A stretch of DNA of 64,000 nucleotides from Aliiruegeria sabulilitoris (GCF_001558155.1 NZ_LOAS01000007.1:186001-250000); one strand, 5' to 3'; positions 17,415 through 25,984 are shown, counted from the first letter of the stretch. Program-made: numbers and translations. The notes: generated from the sequence alone by a model not told the origin.

Positions 17415-19066
17415 GACCTCTTCTTCCGATCCTGAAGCTGGTCTGGAGCGCCGACCGCGCCGCCTTCCTGCGCGGTATCGCGCTGGCAGTGGTTGTGCTC
17501 GTGATGGGCGTGGCGCTGCTTGGCCTGTCGGGCTGGTTCATCATCGCCGCGGGGGCGGCGGGGCTTGCCGGAACCGGCGCGGTGTTCGACGTGTTCCGCC
17601 CCTCCGCCGGGGTGCGTTTCCTCGCGCTCGGACGGACGGCGGCGCGCTATGGCGAGCGTCTGCTGACGCATGATGCCACGCTCAAGGCGCTGGCAGCGCT
17701 CCGTGTGCGGCTTCTGCGCGGGATCTCCGCGGCGCCCTATCGCAGCCTGCTGCGGCTCAGGGGCGCTGAAGTTCTGCACCGTCTGACCGCCGATATCGAT
17801 GCGCTGGATGGCGTCGCGTTGCGTCTGGCCATTCCGCTTCTGGCCGGGGCGCTGGTGCTGGCGGGCAGCCTTGCCGCGCTCACCTGGCTGGTGGATTCCC
17901 GGGTCGCGGCATGGTCAGTATTCTCGCTGGCCCTCGGCGCGACGCTGGCGCTGATCTGGGCCGCACGCCGGTCCGACAGGCCCTCGCGCATGGCCGAGGC
18001 GGCCGGGCGGGCCTTTCGTGTGCGCCTGGTCGACCATCTGCGCGGGCGCGCCATGCTGGCCTTTGCTGGGCAGCTCGACATGTCCCGGCAGGCCGTTCTG
18101 AAGGCCGACGCGCGGGCACGGCGGGAGCGGTTGACGCTGGCGCGTACCGAGCGGCGCACCGGGGCGGTGGTATCGTTGACGGCGACGTTTTCAGCGGCCG
18201 GGGCGCTCTATATCGGTGCGGAGCTGGCGCTGCGTGGAGAGATCTCCCCAGCGCTCGCCGCGCTCGGCTTCTTTGCCACGCTGGGCATGGCCGAGGTGGT
18301 CGGGCCATTGCGGCGCGCAATGCGCGAGATCGGTGGCATGCGCGATTCCGCGCGCCGCGTGTTGCGCTGGCTGCCGGGTCAGGATCTACCCCGATCCCGC
18401 CCCGAAACGGCCCCTCCCAACGATCCCGAAGCGGGGCTGGAATTGGTGGACCTCTCCGTTTCGGCTTTGCCGGAGGGGCCGGAACTGGCCGAGGGGCTGT
18501 CTCTTCAGATCCTTCCCGGAGAAACCCTCGCGCTTGTCGGGCGCAGTGGGGCGGGCAAGACGACGGTTCTGGACGTGGCGGCGGGCCTGATCGCGCCGCG
18601 TGCGGGCGAGGTGCGCCTGTGCGGGCGGGCGCTGGTGCAGTGGGAGGAACGCGCGCTGCGGCACCATCTGGGCTACCTGCCGCAGCGTTCCGCGCTCACC
18701 AGCGGCACCATCGGCGAAGCGCTGCGCTTGGCGCGGCCCGAGGCCAGCGATGCGGAGTTGCACGCGGTTCTGACAGCTGTCGCGCTGGATGCGGTGGTGG
18801 CGCGGATCGGCGGGCTGCAAGCACGGCTCGGCGAAGGCGGGCGAGGGCTGTCGGGCGGCGAGAGCCGCAGGCTCGCCCTCGCGCGGGTGCTGCTGCGGGC
18901 CCCCGATGTTCTGCTTCTGGACGAGCCGACCGAGGGGTTGGACCGGGCAACGGCAGAGCGGGTTCTAAACGGAATTCGCGCGGCCTGTCCGAAGTCTGCT
19001 ATCCTGATCGCGGCCCATCGCGCGGTGGAACGGGACTGGGCGGATGCCCTGCATTCCGTCGGGTGA
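17411..19066 (+). CDS. cydC: Heterodimeric ABC exporter for cytochrome bd assembly, CydC subunit
   Basis: 551 aa. Membrane domain about 1-315 begins MRPLLPILKLVWSADRAAF; the ATPase domain has Walker A GRSGAGKTTVLD, signature GLSGGESRRLAL, Walker B VLLLDEPTEGLD and the H-loop as IAAHRAVE. It pairs with CydD to form the glutathione/cysteine exporter that supports haem insertion into cytochrome bd. Overlaps cydD (ATGA), so the two are translated together. A 182-base gap with its own FNR-like site separates it from cydA. Confidence 0.93.
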   Translation: MRPLLPILKLVWSADRAAFLRGIALAVVVLVMGVALLGLSGWFIIAAGAAGLAGTGAVFDVFRPSAGVRFLALGRTAARYGERLLTHDATLKALAALRVRLLRGISAAPYRSLLRLRGAEVLHRLTADIDALDGVALRLAIPLLAGALVLAGSLAALTWLVDSRVAAWSVFSLALGATLALIWAARRSDRPSRMAEAAGRAFRVRLVDHLRGRAMLAFAGQLDMSRQAVLKADARARRERLTLARTERRTGAVVSLTATFSAAGALYIGAELALRGEISPALAALGFFATLGMAEVVGPLRRAMREIGGMRDSARRVLRWLPGQDLPRSRPETAPPNDPEAGLELVDLSVSALPEGPELAEGLSLQILPGETLALVGRSGAGKTTVLDVAAGLIAPRAGEVRLCGRALVQWEERALRHHLGYLPQRSALTSGTIGEALRLARPEASDAELHAVLTAVALDAVVARIGGLQARLGEGGRGLSGGESRRLALARVLLRAPDVLLLDEPTEGLDRATAERVLNGIRAACPKSAILIAAHRAVERDWADALHSVG

Positions 19067-19124
19067 GTCTCGGATGAGTGGCTCCGTTGGGTTCATACCG
19101 AGGCGGTGCAGCTGCAGCAAAAAC

Positions 19125-19138
19125 TGTATTTAAATTCA
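19125..19138. promoter_or_regulatory. Candidate Rrf2 operator before cydAB
   Basis: TGTATTTAAATTCA, a palindrome with 6 of 7 pairs (TG-N-ATTTAAAT-N-CA). It repeats the TGYATTTAAA core found before cydD and sits 9 bases upstream of the FNR-like site. Confidence 0.4.
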
Positions 19139-19146
19139 TTCTTATT

Positions 19147-19160
19147 TTGATCTGTGTCAA
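19147..19160 (+). promoter_or_regulatory. FNR/FnrL-type site before cydAB
   Basis: TTGATCTGTGTCAA fits TTGAT-N4-ATCAA except for one base. It is 89 bases before the cydA start, consistent with low-oxygen activation. Confidence 0.65.
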
Positions 19161-19248
19161 TGTGTGCTTCCATTGCTGGGTGCAAAAGGCGTTTTAAAGC
19201 GGTATTGGAAATATATCTTCAACCGCTCACTTGAAACGGAGGCACTTT

Positions 19249-20859
19249 ATGGAAATCGATGTTGTGGAGTTGTCGCGTCTGCAATTCGCGATGACAGCCA
19301 TGTATCACTTCCTCTTCGTACCGCTCACGCTCGGTCTTTCGATCATCGTGGCGATCATGGAGACGGTCTATGTGATGACGAACCGGCCCGTGTGGCGGCA
19401 GATGACGAAATTCTGGGGCACGCTCTTCGGGATCAACTTCGTTCTCGGCGTGGCCACGGGCATTACCATGGAATTCCAGTTCGGCATGAATTGGTCCTAT
19501 TACAGCCACTATGTCGGTGACATCTTCGGCGCGCCTCTGGCGATCGAAGGGCTCATGGCCTTCTTCATGGAAGCCACGTTCGTGGGGCTGTTCTTCTTCG
19601 GCTGGGACAAGCTCTCCAAGCGCGGGCACCTGACGGTGACCTGGCTGGTGGCCATCGGCTCGAACTTCTCCGCGCTGTGGATCCTGATCGCCAATGGCTG
19701 GATGCAGAACCCGGTCGGCGCAGAGTTCAACCCGGTCTCCATGCGCATGGAGTTGACCAATTTCTTCGAGGTCGTCTTCAACGAGGTCGCGCAGGCCAAG
19801 TTCGTGCATACCGTTTCGGCCGGCTATGTGACCGCGTCGGTCTTCGTTCTAGGTGTCTCGGCATGGTACCTGCTCAAGGATCGCCATGTCGCGCTCGCGC
19901 GTCGCTCGATCGCCATTGCGGCCTCGTTCGGCCTTGCCTCGGCGCTCTCCGTGGTGGTTCTGGGCGACGAGTCCGGCTACGCCGCAACCCATAGTCAGAA
20001 GATGAAACTCGCCGCCATCGAGGGTATGTGGCACACCCAGCCCGCGCCGGCCTCCTTCACCGCCATCGGCTTCCCGGACATGGAAGCGCGCGAGACGCAT
20101 TACGCCGTTCACATCCCCTGGATGATGGGCCTGATCGGCACGCGGAGCCTGACGCAGGAGATTCCCGGCATTGCCGAGTTGGTCGAGAATGCGGAAGCGC
20201 GGATCAAGTCCGGGATCATCGCCTATGACGCGCTGGAGAAGATCCGCGCCGCCGGCGGGGAAGCGGATGAGACGATCACGGCACAGTTCGAGGCGCATTC
20301 GGCCGATCTCGGATTTGCCTTCCTGCTCAAGCGCTACGTGGACGACCCGCGCGAGGCGACAGAGAAGCAGATCGCGCTGGCCTCCAACGATACCGTGCCA
20401 ACGGTCTGGCCGCTCTTCTGGGCGTTCCGGCTCATGGTGGCGCTCGGCTTCGGCTTCATCGGGGTGATGGCCTATTTCTTCTACCGCGCCAACTGGAGGG
20501 GCATGATCTTCCCGCGCCCGGCACTGCGGCTCGCGGTCTGGATGATCCCGGCGCCCTGGCTCGCAGCCGAGCTGGGCTGGTTCGTGGCCGAGTTCGGTCG
20601 ACAGCCATGGACGGTGGACGGGGTTCTGCCGACGGTGATGTCGGTCAGCCACCTCAGCGTTGCCGACCTGGCGATCACGCTCGTGGGCTTCGTGGCCTTC
20701 TACTCGGTGCTCTTCGTCATCGAGATGGGCCTGATGCTCAAATACATTTGCAAGGGCCCGTACATGGACGTTCCCGAAACGGACCAATGGATGGCCCGCC
20801 ACGAACATCGCCTGCGCACGCATGACGGAAACATCCCCGATGCAACGCCCGCGGAGTAA
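19249..20859 (+). CDS. cydA: Cytochrome bd ubiquinol oxidase subunit I
   Basis: 536 aa. The start MEIDVVELSRLQFAMTAMYHFLF carries the haem ligand His20, and the Q-loop has the conserved GRQPW near residue 450. The Q-loop insertion is long, as in E. coli bd-I rather than the cyanide-insensitive CioA type. The enzyme oxidises ubiquinol and reduces oxygen to water with high affinity, without proton pumping. ACGGAGG lies 8 bases before the ATG; an in-frame upstream start at 19231 was not used. First gene of cydABX. Confidence 0.97.
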   Translation: MEIDVVELSRLQFAMTAMYHFLFVPLTLGLSIIVAIMETVYVMTNRPVWRQMTKFWGTLFGINFVLGVATGITMEFQFGMNWSYYSHYVGDIFGAPLAIEGLMAFFMEATFVGLFFFGWDKLSKRGHLTVTWLVAIGSNFSALWILIANGWMQNPVGAEFNPVSMRMELTNFFEVVFNEVAQAKFVHTVSAGYVTASVFVLGVSAWYLLKDRHVALARRSIAIAASFGLASALSVVVLGDESGYAATHSQKMKLAAIEGMWHTQPAPASFTAIGFPDMEARETHYAVHIPWMMGLIGTRSLTQEIPGIAELVENAEARIKSGIIAYDALEKIRAAGGEADETITAQFEAHSADLGFAFLLKRYVDDPREATEKQIALASNDTVPTVWPLFWAFRLMVALGFGFIGVMAYFFYRANWRGMIFPRPALRLAVWMIPAPWLAAELGWFVAEFGRQPWTVDGVLPTVMSVSHLSVADLAITLVGFVAFYSVLFVIEMGLMLKYICKGPYMDVPETDQWMARHEHRLRTHDGNIPDATPAE

Positions 20860-20865
20860 CGAGAC

Positions 20866-22029
20866 ATGATCCTTCACGAACTTATCGACTTTGAAATCCT
20901 GCGGGTGATCTGGTGGCTGCTGCTCGGCGTGCTGCTGATCGGCTTCGCGCTGACCGACGGCTTCGACATGGGGGTGGGCGCGCTGCTTCCCTTCGTGGCG
21001 AGGACGGACATCGAACGCCGTCAGGCGATCAACACCGTTGGACCTGTCTGGGAAGGCAACCAAGTGTGGTTCATCCTTGGGGGCGGCGCGATCTTTGCCG
21101 CCTGGCCGCCGCTCTACGCGGTCAGTTTCTCTGGCTTTTACCTCGCCATGTTCACCGTGCTCGCCGCGCTGATCTTGCGCCCGGTGGGGTTCAAGTACCG
21201 CTCCAAGCGTCCGTCGCAGCGCTGGCGGAGCGGCTGGGACTGGACACTATTCGTTGGCGGCGCGGTGCCGGCGCTGATCTTTGGCGTGGCCGTGGGCAAT
21301 GTGCTGGTGGGCGTGCCCTTCCACCTGACGCCGGAACTGCTGTCGATGTATGACGGGCCGTTCTATGCCAAGTTCCTTGGCCTGCTGAACCCGTTCTCGC
21401 TGCTGGCGGGCATCGTCTCACTCGCCATGCTTTTGCAGCACGGCGCGGCCTGGCTGGCGCTGAAATCCGATGGCATGGTGGAAACCCGCGCCCGGCGGAT
21501 GGGGCCGATCTTCGGCTATGTCGCCGCCGCCGGATTCGCGCTGGCCGGTGTTTGGCTGGCGGTCGGCATCGACGGTTATGCCTTCGTGGGCGCGGTCGTG
21601 ACCGACGGTCCCTCCAACCCGCTGCTCTCCGAGGTGACGCGGGGCGGAAGCTGGCTCGACGCCTACAGCGTGCGCCCGTGGATCGCCATCGCGCCGGTTC
21701 TCGGCTTCGCGGGCATCCTGATGGCCGCGCGGACGCTCAACGGGCATTCCGAAGTCGCGCCGCTTCTGTGGTCCAAGCTGGGCATCTTCGGGGTGATCTC
21801 GACGGTCGGGCTGACCATGTTCCCCTTCATCCTGCCCTCAACGGTCGATCCGAACTCTTCGCTCACCGTCTGGGACAGCTCGTCCTCGCATCTGACCCTG
21901 TTCGTCATGCTGATCTGCACGTTGATCTTCATGCCGCTGATCCTCGCCTACACGGCATGGGTCTACAAGGTGCTCTGGGGCAAGGTCACCCAGGATGAGA
22001 TCGCCGACAATTCTGAATCCGTTTACTGA
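20866..22029 (+). CDS. cydB: Cytochrome bd ubiquinol oxidase subunit II
   Basis: 387 aa with about nine membrane helices. The ALTDGFDMGVGALLPF block (about 26-41), VGPVWEGNQVWFILGGGA (about 58-75) and the late FPFILPS segment are conserved CydB features. It forms the membrane partner of CydA. It begins 6 bases after cydA and is followed 15 bases later by cydX. Confidence 0.97.
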   Translation: MILHELIDFEILRVIWWLLLGVLLIGFALTDGFDMGVGALLPFVARTDIERRQAINTVGPVWEGNQVWFILGGGAIFAAWPPLYAVSFSGFYLAMFTVLAALILRPVGFKYRSKRPSQRWRSGWDWTLFVGGAVPALIFGVAVGNVLVGVPFHLTPELLSMYDGPFYAKFLGLLNPFSLLAGIVSLAMLLQHGAAWLALKSDGMVETRARRMGPIFGYVAAAGFALAGVWLAVGIDGYAFVGAVVTDGPSNPLLSEVTRGGSWLDAYSVRPWIAIAPVLGFAGILMAARTLNGHSEVAPLLWSKLGIFGVISTVGLTMFPFILPSTVDPNSSLTVWDSSSSHLTLFVMLICTLIFMPLILAYTAWVYKVLWGKVTQDEIADNSESVY

Positions 22030-22044
22030 AGAGAGGTATCTGAA

Positions 22045-22155
22045 ATGTGGTATTTCGCATGTATCCTCGGCCTCCCGCTCGCCGCGCTGCTTGCCGTTCT
22101 CAACGCCATGTGGGTTGAGATGCAGGAAGACCGGGCGCTGACCGAAGAGAACTGA
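22045..22155 (+). CDS. cydX: Cytochrome bd small subunit CydX
   Basis: 36 aa: MWYFACILGLPLAALLAVLN followed by AMWVEMQEDRALTEEN. The MWYF start, single membrane helix and acidic tail after a W/L-x-x-E segment match CydX (YbgT), which stabilises the haems of cytochrome bd. It directly follows cydB, with GAGAGG upstream, and precedes a strong terminator, so it closes the cydABX unit. Confidence 0.92.
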   Translation: MWYFACILGLPLAALLAVLNAMWVEMQEDRALTEEN

Positions 22156-22197
22156 GTTTCCCTCACTCCACGTGTTCCCTTTCCTGGAGTGTTGACT

Positions 22198-22228
22198 GGT
22201 CGGGGCTCGATGGGCCCCGGCCTTTTTT
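22198..22228 (+). terminator. Rho-independent terminator of cydABX
   Basis: GGTCGGGG (22198-22205) pairs with CCCCGGCC (22215-22222), one T-G pair, and six T follow (22223-22228). Confidence 0.85.
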
Positions 22229-22249
22229 GTGTATTCACGATACGTCAAA

Positions 22250-22263
22250 ATGATTTGGATCAA
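22250..22263 (+). promoter_or_regulatory. FNR/FnrL-type site, distal
   Basis: ATGATTTGGATCAA differs by one base from TTGAT-N4-ATCAA. It shares GATTTGGATCAAGG with the second site at 22507, suggesting duplication. Confidence 0.5.
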
Positions 22264-22506
22264 GGTGGGGCGCGGCGCAAGGGTGTTGTCTGTGCCCTGA
22301 AAAGAAAGGAAAGTAGCAGGAATTCATTGGGTTGTCTGTCATTTCTGCGATGTCCTGACAAGCTCTGCCGGCGGACTGGAAGCAGGGCGTCCAGCGGAGT
22401 GCAAAGCCGTTCTTGATTGGGGCTGCCGTCGTCATGTCCGGGTCCGCTACGCGATCCAGGAAGAGAAATGGAACGAGCACAAAAATATATATAGAAAATC
22501 TCGGAA

Positions 22507-22520
22507 TTGATTTGGATCAA
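22507..22520 (+). promoter_or_regulatory. FNR/FnrL-type site, perfect consensus
   Basis: TTGATTTGGATCAA matches TTGAT-N4-ATCAA exactly. It lies 101 bases before the start of the SQR-like gene, implying expression at low oxygen. Confidence 0.75.
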
Positions 22521-22620
22521 GGCATACGAGTGTATGCAATGGAATGGGTCGTCGAAGTCTGAGTATTATACCAATCTGAAATATGCCTTTTATGGGTGTG
22601 ATTCGAGGGAGCAAGAGAAC

Positions 22621-23925
22621 ATGCAAACAAGCCGCAGACAGTTTTTCGGGTTGGCCGCAGGGGCGGCCGCGCTGATCGGAGCGCAGACCGCGCCGGCCCG
22701 CGCCGAGAAGGTCAAGACCAAGGCTCGTATCGTCATCCTCGGGGCAGGGGCCGCGGGAACCGCGCTCGCCAACCGCCTGGACGAACGGCTCGACGGTGCC
22801 GAGGTCACGCTCATCGACGGGCGCAAGGAGCATCTGTACCAGCCGGGCTTTACCCTGATCGCCTCCGGCCTGAAACCGGCCGGCTATTCAGTCACCCGGA
22901 CGACCGACTGGTTGCCAGCTTCGGCCACGCTCATCCCCGAATATGCCGCCGAGATCGATCCGGTCGGCAAGAAGGTGACAACGGCGGGCGGTGCCACGGT
23001 AGACTACGATTATCTCATCGTCGCGCTCGGCATAAAACTCGACTGGGACGCCATCGAGGGGTTCTCGCTGGACTTGGTGGGCAAGGACGGCATCGGCGCG
23101 GTCTATGCGGGCGCAGACTATGCCGCGAAGACATGGGCGGCGATGGATCGCTTTACCGACGAGGGCGGCGAGGGGCTGTTCTATCGCCCGGCCACGGAAA
23201 TGAAATGCGCCGGCGCGCCGCTGAAATACACTTTCATCACCGATGATTGCGCCCGCAAGAAAGACACCCGCGGCAAGGTGAACATCACCTATGCGGCCCA
23301 TTCCAAGAGCTTTTTCGGCGTTCCGATCGTCAACGAAAAGGTGCGGATGCTGTTCGAGGATCGCGGTTTCGAGACCACCTTCGACCACGTCCTGAAGGCC
23401 ATCGATCCGGGCCGGAAACTGGCCACCTTCTCGACCCCGGAGGGCGAAAAGGAGCTGCCCTATGATTTCACCAACGTGATCCCGCCGCAGGTGGCGCCGG
23501 ATGTGATCCGAAATTCCGACCTGCCCTGGCAGGACGGGAATTGGGCCTCGCAAGGCTGGGTCGAGGTGGACAAGGGCAACCTGCGCCATGTCCGCTATCC
23601 CGAGATCTTCGCCCTGGGGGACATCGCTGGCGTGCCCAAGGGCAAGACGGCGGCATCGGTCAAATGGCAGGTTCCGGTGGTGGAGGATCACCTGATCGCT
23701 GCGATCGAGGGCAAGGAGGGCACGGCCGTCTACAACGGCTACACGTCCTGCCCGCTGATCACGCGCATCGGCCGCGCCATGCTGATCGAGTTCGACTACA
23801 ACAACAACCTGACGCCTTCCTTCCCGGGCATCGTCGCGCCGCTGGAAGAGCTTTGGATCTCTTGGCTGATGAAGGAAGTCGCCCTGAAAGCCACCTATAA
23901 CGCCATGCTGCGCGGCAAGGCCTGA
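22621..23925 (+). CDS. Tat-exported sulfide:quinone oxidoreductase-like flavoprotein
   Basis: 434 aa. MQTSRRQFFGLAAGAAALIG is a textbook twin-arginine signal (S-R-R-x-F-F), cleaved near ARA (about residue 28). An ADP-binding GxGxxG follows (VILGAGAAGTALANRL, 38-53). Cys196 in EMKCAGAPLK and Cys377 in YTSCPLIT match the two catalytic cysteines of SQR / flavocytochrome c sulfide dehydrogenases; Cys210 is a third. The family oxidises sulfide to polysulfide or sulfur and passes electrons to quinone. Export means it would act on the periplasmic face of the membrane. A perfect FNR site and the nearby cyd operon suggest low-oxygen sulfide oxidation feeding cytochrome bd. A start at 22507 was rejected since it lies in the FNR site. 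Confidence 0.82.
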   Translation: MQTSRRQFFGLAAGAAALIGAQTAPARAEKVKTKARIVILGAGAAGTALANRLDERLDGAEVTLIDGRKEHLYQPGFTLIASGLKPAGYSVTRTTDWLPASATLIPEYAAEIDPVGKKVTTAGGATVDYDYLIVALGIKLDWDAIEGFSLDLVGKDGIGAVYAGADYAAKTWAAMDRFTDEGGEGLFYRPATEMKCAGAPLKYTFITDDCARKKDTRGKVNITYAAHSKSFFGVPIVNEKVRMLFEDRGFETTFDHVLKAIDPGRKLATFSTPEGEKELPYDFTNVIPPQVAPDVIRNSDLPWQDGNWASQGWVEVDKGNLRHVRYPEIFALGDIAGVPKGKTAASVKWQVPVVEDHLIAAIEGKEGTAVYNGYTSCPLITRIGRAMLIEFDYNNNLTPSFPGIVAPLEELWISWLMKEVALKATYNAMLRGKA

Positions 23926-23935
23926 GGAGACAGAC

Positions 23936-24295
23936 ATGCAACAACTGACCCTGGAAACCCTCATCGCCGTCTTCGAAGAGATCTTTGGCGCGGCGCTTTT
24001 CTGGACCATGGTGGCCGTCGCGGCGATCATAACGGTTCTCTATGTCTACGTTCTGATCCGAGACCGCTCGGTGAGTTGGCGAAAGTTCCTCTGGGCGCAG
24101 CTGTCGATGCCCTTTGGTGCGGTCGCGGCGGTGCTCTTCGTGCAGAAGATGACCAATTCCAGCCTCAACGATATCGGCGGGCCGATCGACGTGTTCGTGC
24201 TTCTGGGCGTTGCCGTCGCCGGCGCGATCGGCCTCGCGATCCTAGTGTACACGGCGGAATCTCTGATCTGGCCCAAAAGGGAAGAAGAATTCTGA
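23936..24295 (+). CDS. DUF5368 membrane protein
   Basis: 119 aa with three hydrophobic segments (about 20-40, 53-67 and 85-106) and a short acidic tail KREEEF. The sequence matches the DUF5368 family as I know it, found mainly in Rhodobacterales. It starts 10 bases after the SQR-like gene and probably shares its transcript, so it may be a membrane partner or quinone-access subunit; this is inference only. Confidence 0.75.
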   Translation: MQQLTLETLIAVFEEIFGAALFWTMVAVAAIITVLYVYVLIRDRSVSWRKFLWAQLSMPFGAVAAVLFVQKMTNSSLNDIGGPIDVFVLLGVAVAGAIGLAILVYTAESLIWPKREEEF

Positions 24296-24411
24296 ACTGG
24301 TGGGCGGCGCGGTCGATATGGTCGCGCCGCAGCGGATTGGGCTTGCGGGACGCGCAGGTTTGATCATCCTTTCCTATATGGCCTATGCGCTGATTGTCGG
24401 AGTACAGGACG

Positions 24412-25386
24412 ATGACTGATACCCAAACCGCCACCGAACCGAAGCTGGCCCATTTTCCTGTCACCTTTTTCGCCTCGGTGATGGGCATGGCTGGACTGAC
24501 GCTGGCCACCCATATGGCCGAGGTAAGCTGGGGTGTGCCGGCGGCGCTCTCCGTGCTGCTGCTGTTGGTAACGATCGGGATTTTCGTAGCGATCTCCACC
24601 TTCTTCGCCCTGAAATGGAGGCGCTACCGGGCCCATTTCCTTGCCGAGTGGAACCATCCGGTGAAAAAGGCCTTCTTTCCGGCGATCTCGATCTCGTTGC
24701 TGTTGATTGCCACCGCGCTCGCCCCGCACGCAACCGGGCTGGCGCGGGGCGTCTGGATTGTCGGAGCCGCGTTGCAAGCCGGTCTGACGCTCGCGGTCAT
24801 CTCCGGCTGGATCGGGCATAACCCTTTTCAACAATTGCATATCTCGCCGGCCTGGTTCATCCCCGCTGTCGGCAATGTCGTCGCCCCTCTGGCGGGTGTT
24901 TCCCTTGGCTTCGTCGAACTGTCCTGGCTCTTTTTCTCGGCGGGGTTGGTGTTCTGGCTTGTCCTGTTGGTACTGGTCATGAACAGGCTGATCTTTCACG
25001 ATCCGCTGCCGGGCAGGCTCCTGCCGACACTGGCGATCCTGATCGCGCCGCCCGCGGTCGGTTTCCTCGCCTGGATCAATCTCAATGGCGGAGAGGCCGA
25101 CGCGTTTGCCCGGATCCTGTTGAATGCCGCCTATGTCTTCGCAGCGATCGTCGCCGTGCAGGCGCCGAAGATCCGTACCAGCCCCTTCGCACTCTCCTGG
25201 TGGGCGCTCAGCTTTCCCATGGCGGCGATGACGGTCGCGACCTTCCGCTTTGCAGCTATCGCAGGCTCGGGCTTTCACGCGGTTCTGGCAGCGGTGTTCT
25301 ACGCGGTCCTTCTGATCATCATGATCATACTCGTCGCGCGGACCTTGAAGGCAATCCGGGCTGCCGAAATCTGCGTGCCGGATTGA
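24412..25386 (+). CDS. SLAC1/TehA-family (TDT) anion channel or transporter
   Basis: 324 aa with ten hydrophobic segments, starting with the KLAHFPVTFFASVMGMAGLTLA block typical of TehA/SLAC1 proteins. Family members move tellurite, malate, nitrate or sulfite (yeast Ssu1 exports sulfite). With an SQR-like enzyme two genes upstream, export of a sulfur oxyanion is possible, but selectivity cannot be read from sequence. ATG 24412 is used; a TTG 18 bases upstream is an alternative. Ends the cyd/sulfide block. Confidence 0.87.
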   Translation: MTDTQTATEPKLAHFPVTFFASVMGMAGLTLATHMAEVSWGVPAALSVLLLLVTIGIFVAISTFFALKWRRYRAHFLAEWNHPVKKAFFPAISISLLLIATALAPHATGLARGVWIVGAALQAGLTLAVISGWIGHNPFQQLHISPAWFIPAVGNVVAPLAGVSLGFVELSWLFFSAGLVFWLVLLVLVMNRLIFHDPLPGRLLPTLAILIAPPAVGFLAWINLNGGEADAFARILLNAAYVFAAIVAVQAPKIRTSPFALSWWALSFPMAAMTVATFRFAAIAGSGFHAVLAAVFYAVLLIIMIILVARTLKAIRAAEICVPD

Positions 25387-25488
25387 GGCATAAAGCAGGG
25401 TAGGACGCGTCGCGTGCGCGAACGAACTTGCGGGTCATGCCTCCTGCGGGCGAATTTCTAGCAGGAGGAAGTTCGGTATGTCAGCCTG

Positions 25489-25552
25489 CCTTCTTCTGAC
25501 CGGAAATATCCCGGGGGAGCGCCCGCAAGCGCGCGGGGGGGGGGGGAGGCCC
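25489..25552 (-). repeat. Dispersed intergenic repeat, copy B, with a 12-G tract
   Basis: On the minus strand the segment reads GC hairpin, then GGGATATTTCCGGTCAGAAG. The plus strand has 12 G in a row (25535-25546), an AGG spacer, then seven C, able to form a hairpin. Same architecture as the copies at 31993 and 44101. The rest of 25387-25656 holds no recognisable gene. Confidence 0.6.
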
Positions 25553-25656
25553 CCCCAATCCGTCCGTGACATGCGCCTCGACGTTCTGCGATTGAGCGTG
25601 CGGAGAAAAGACTCTCCCGCCAGCTTCGACATGACGTTGCAGCGGCCGCGACGTGC

Positions 25657-25905
25657 TCAGGAGCCTTCCTGCGTCTGCCTTTCAGCGCGTGCACATTTCA
25701 GTCTGTAGGCGTCCGGCCAATGTTCGTAGCGGCCCATCAACTCTTGCTGCGCGCGGATCACGTCGATGAATTCCCTGCGTTGCGCATCGCTCTTCAACCC
25801 CCCGAAGAGGCGTTTTTGGGCTTGTGTCATGGAGCAGCCAACGCAGTGGCCGCGGCGGGTGTATTTGCAGATATCAATGCAGGGCGAGGGAGAGAGCTTG
25901 CTCAT
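25657..25905 (-). CDS. DUF1289 family Cys-rich small protein
   Basis: 82 aa. CIDICKYTRRGHCVGCSMT gives the conserved C-x3-C-x8-C-x2-C cysteine set of DUF1289 (Fe-S or Zn binding suspected), followed by the typical W or R-x(n)-Q-A-Q-K-R motif. Family function is unknown. It lies 79 bases downstream of hemP on the same strand, so the two are likely co-transcribed. Confidence 0.85.
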   Translation of the reverse strand: MSKLSPSPCIDICKYTRRGHCVGCSMTQAQKRLFGGLKSDAQRREFIDVIRAQQELMGRYEHWPDAYRLKCARAERQTQEGS

Positions 25906-25984
25906 GGGCGACGGGTCTTGGTTTCCTTATCGACCCCCAAGTTACCGACGAGCGTCGCGCGGGAGTCCCTCTCCCGTCCTGTCA

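Larger units (their letters stand above)
22229..22620. other. Intergenic region with two FNR-like sites
   Basis: 392 bases between the cydX terminator and the SQR-like gene. It holds two FNR-like sites (22250 and 22507), an AT-rich stretch AAAAATATATATAGAAAAT (about 22479-22497) and TATTATA (22563-22569), a possible -10. Short ORFs here have no coding character. It probably contains the promoter of the gene that follows and may encode a long leader or a small RNA; neither is shown by the sequence. Confidence 0.5.

Noticed and set aside
22189-22416. 75-codon plus-strand ORF between cydX and the SQR-like gene
   Set aside because: It overlaps the terminator and an FNR site and has no coding character.
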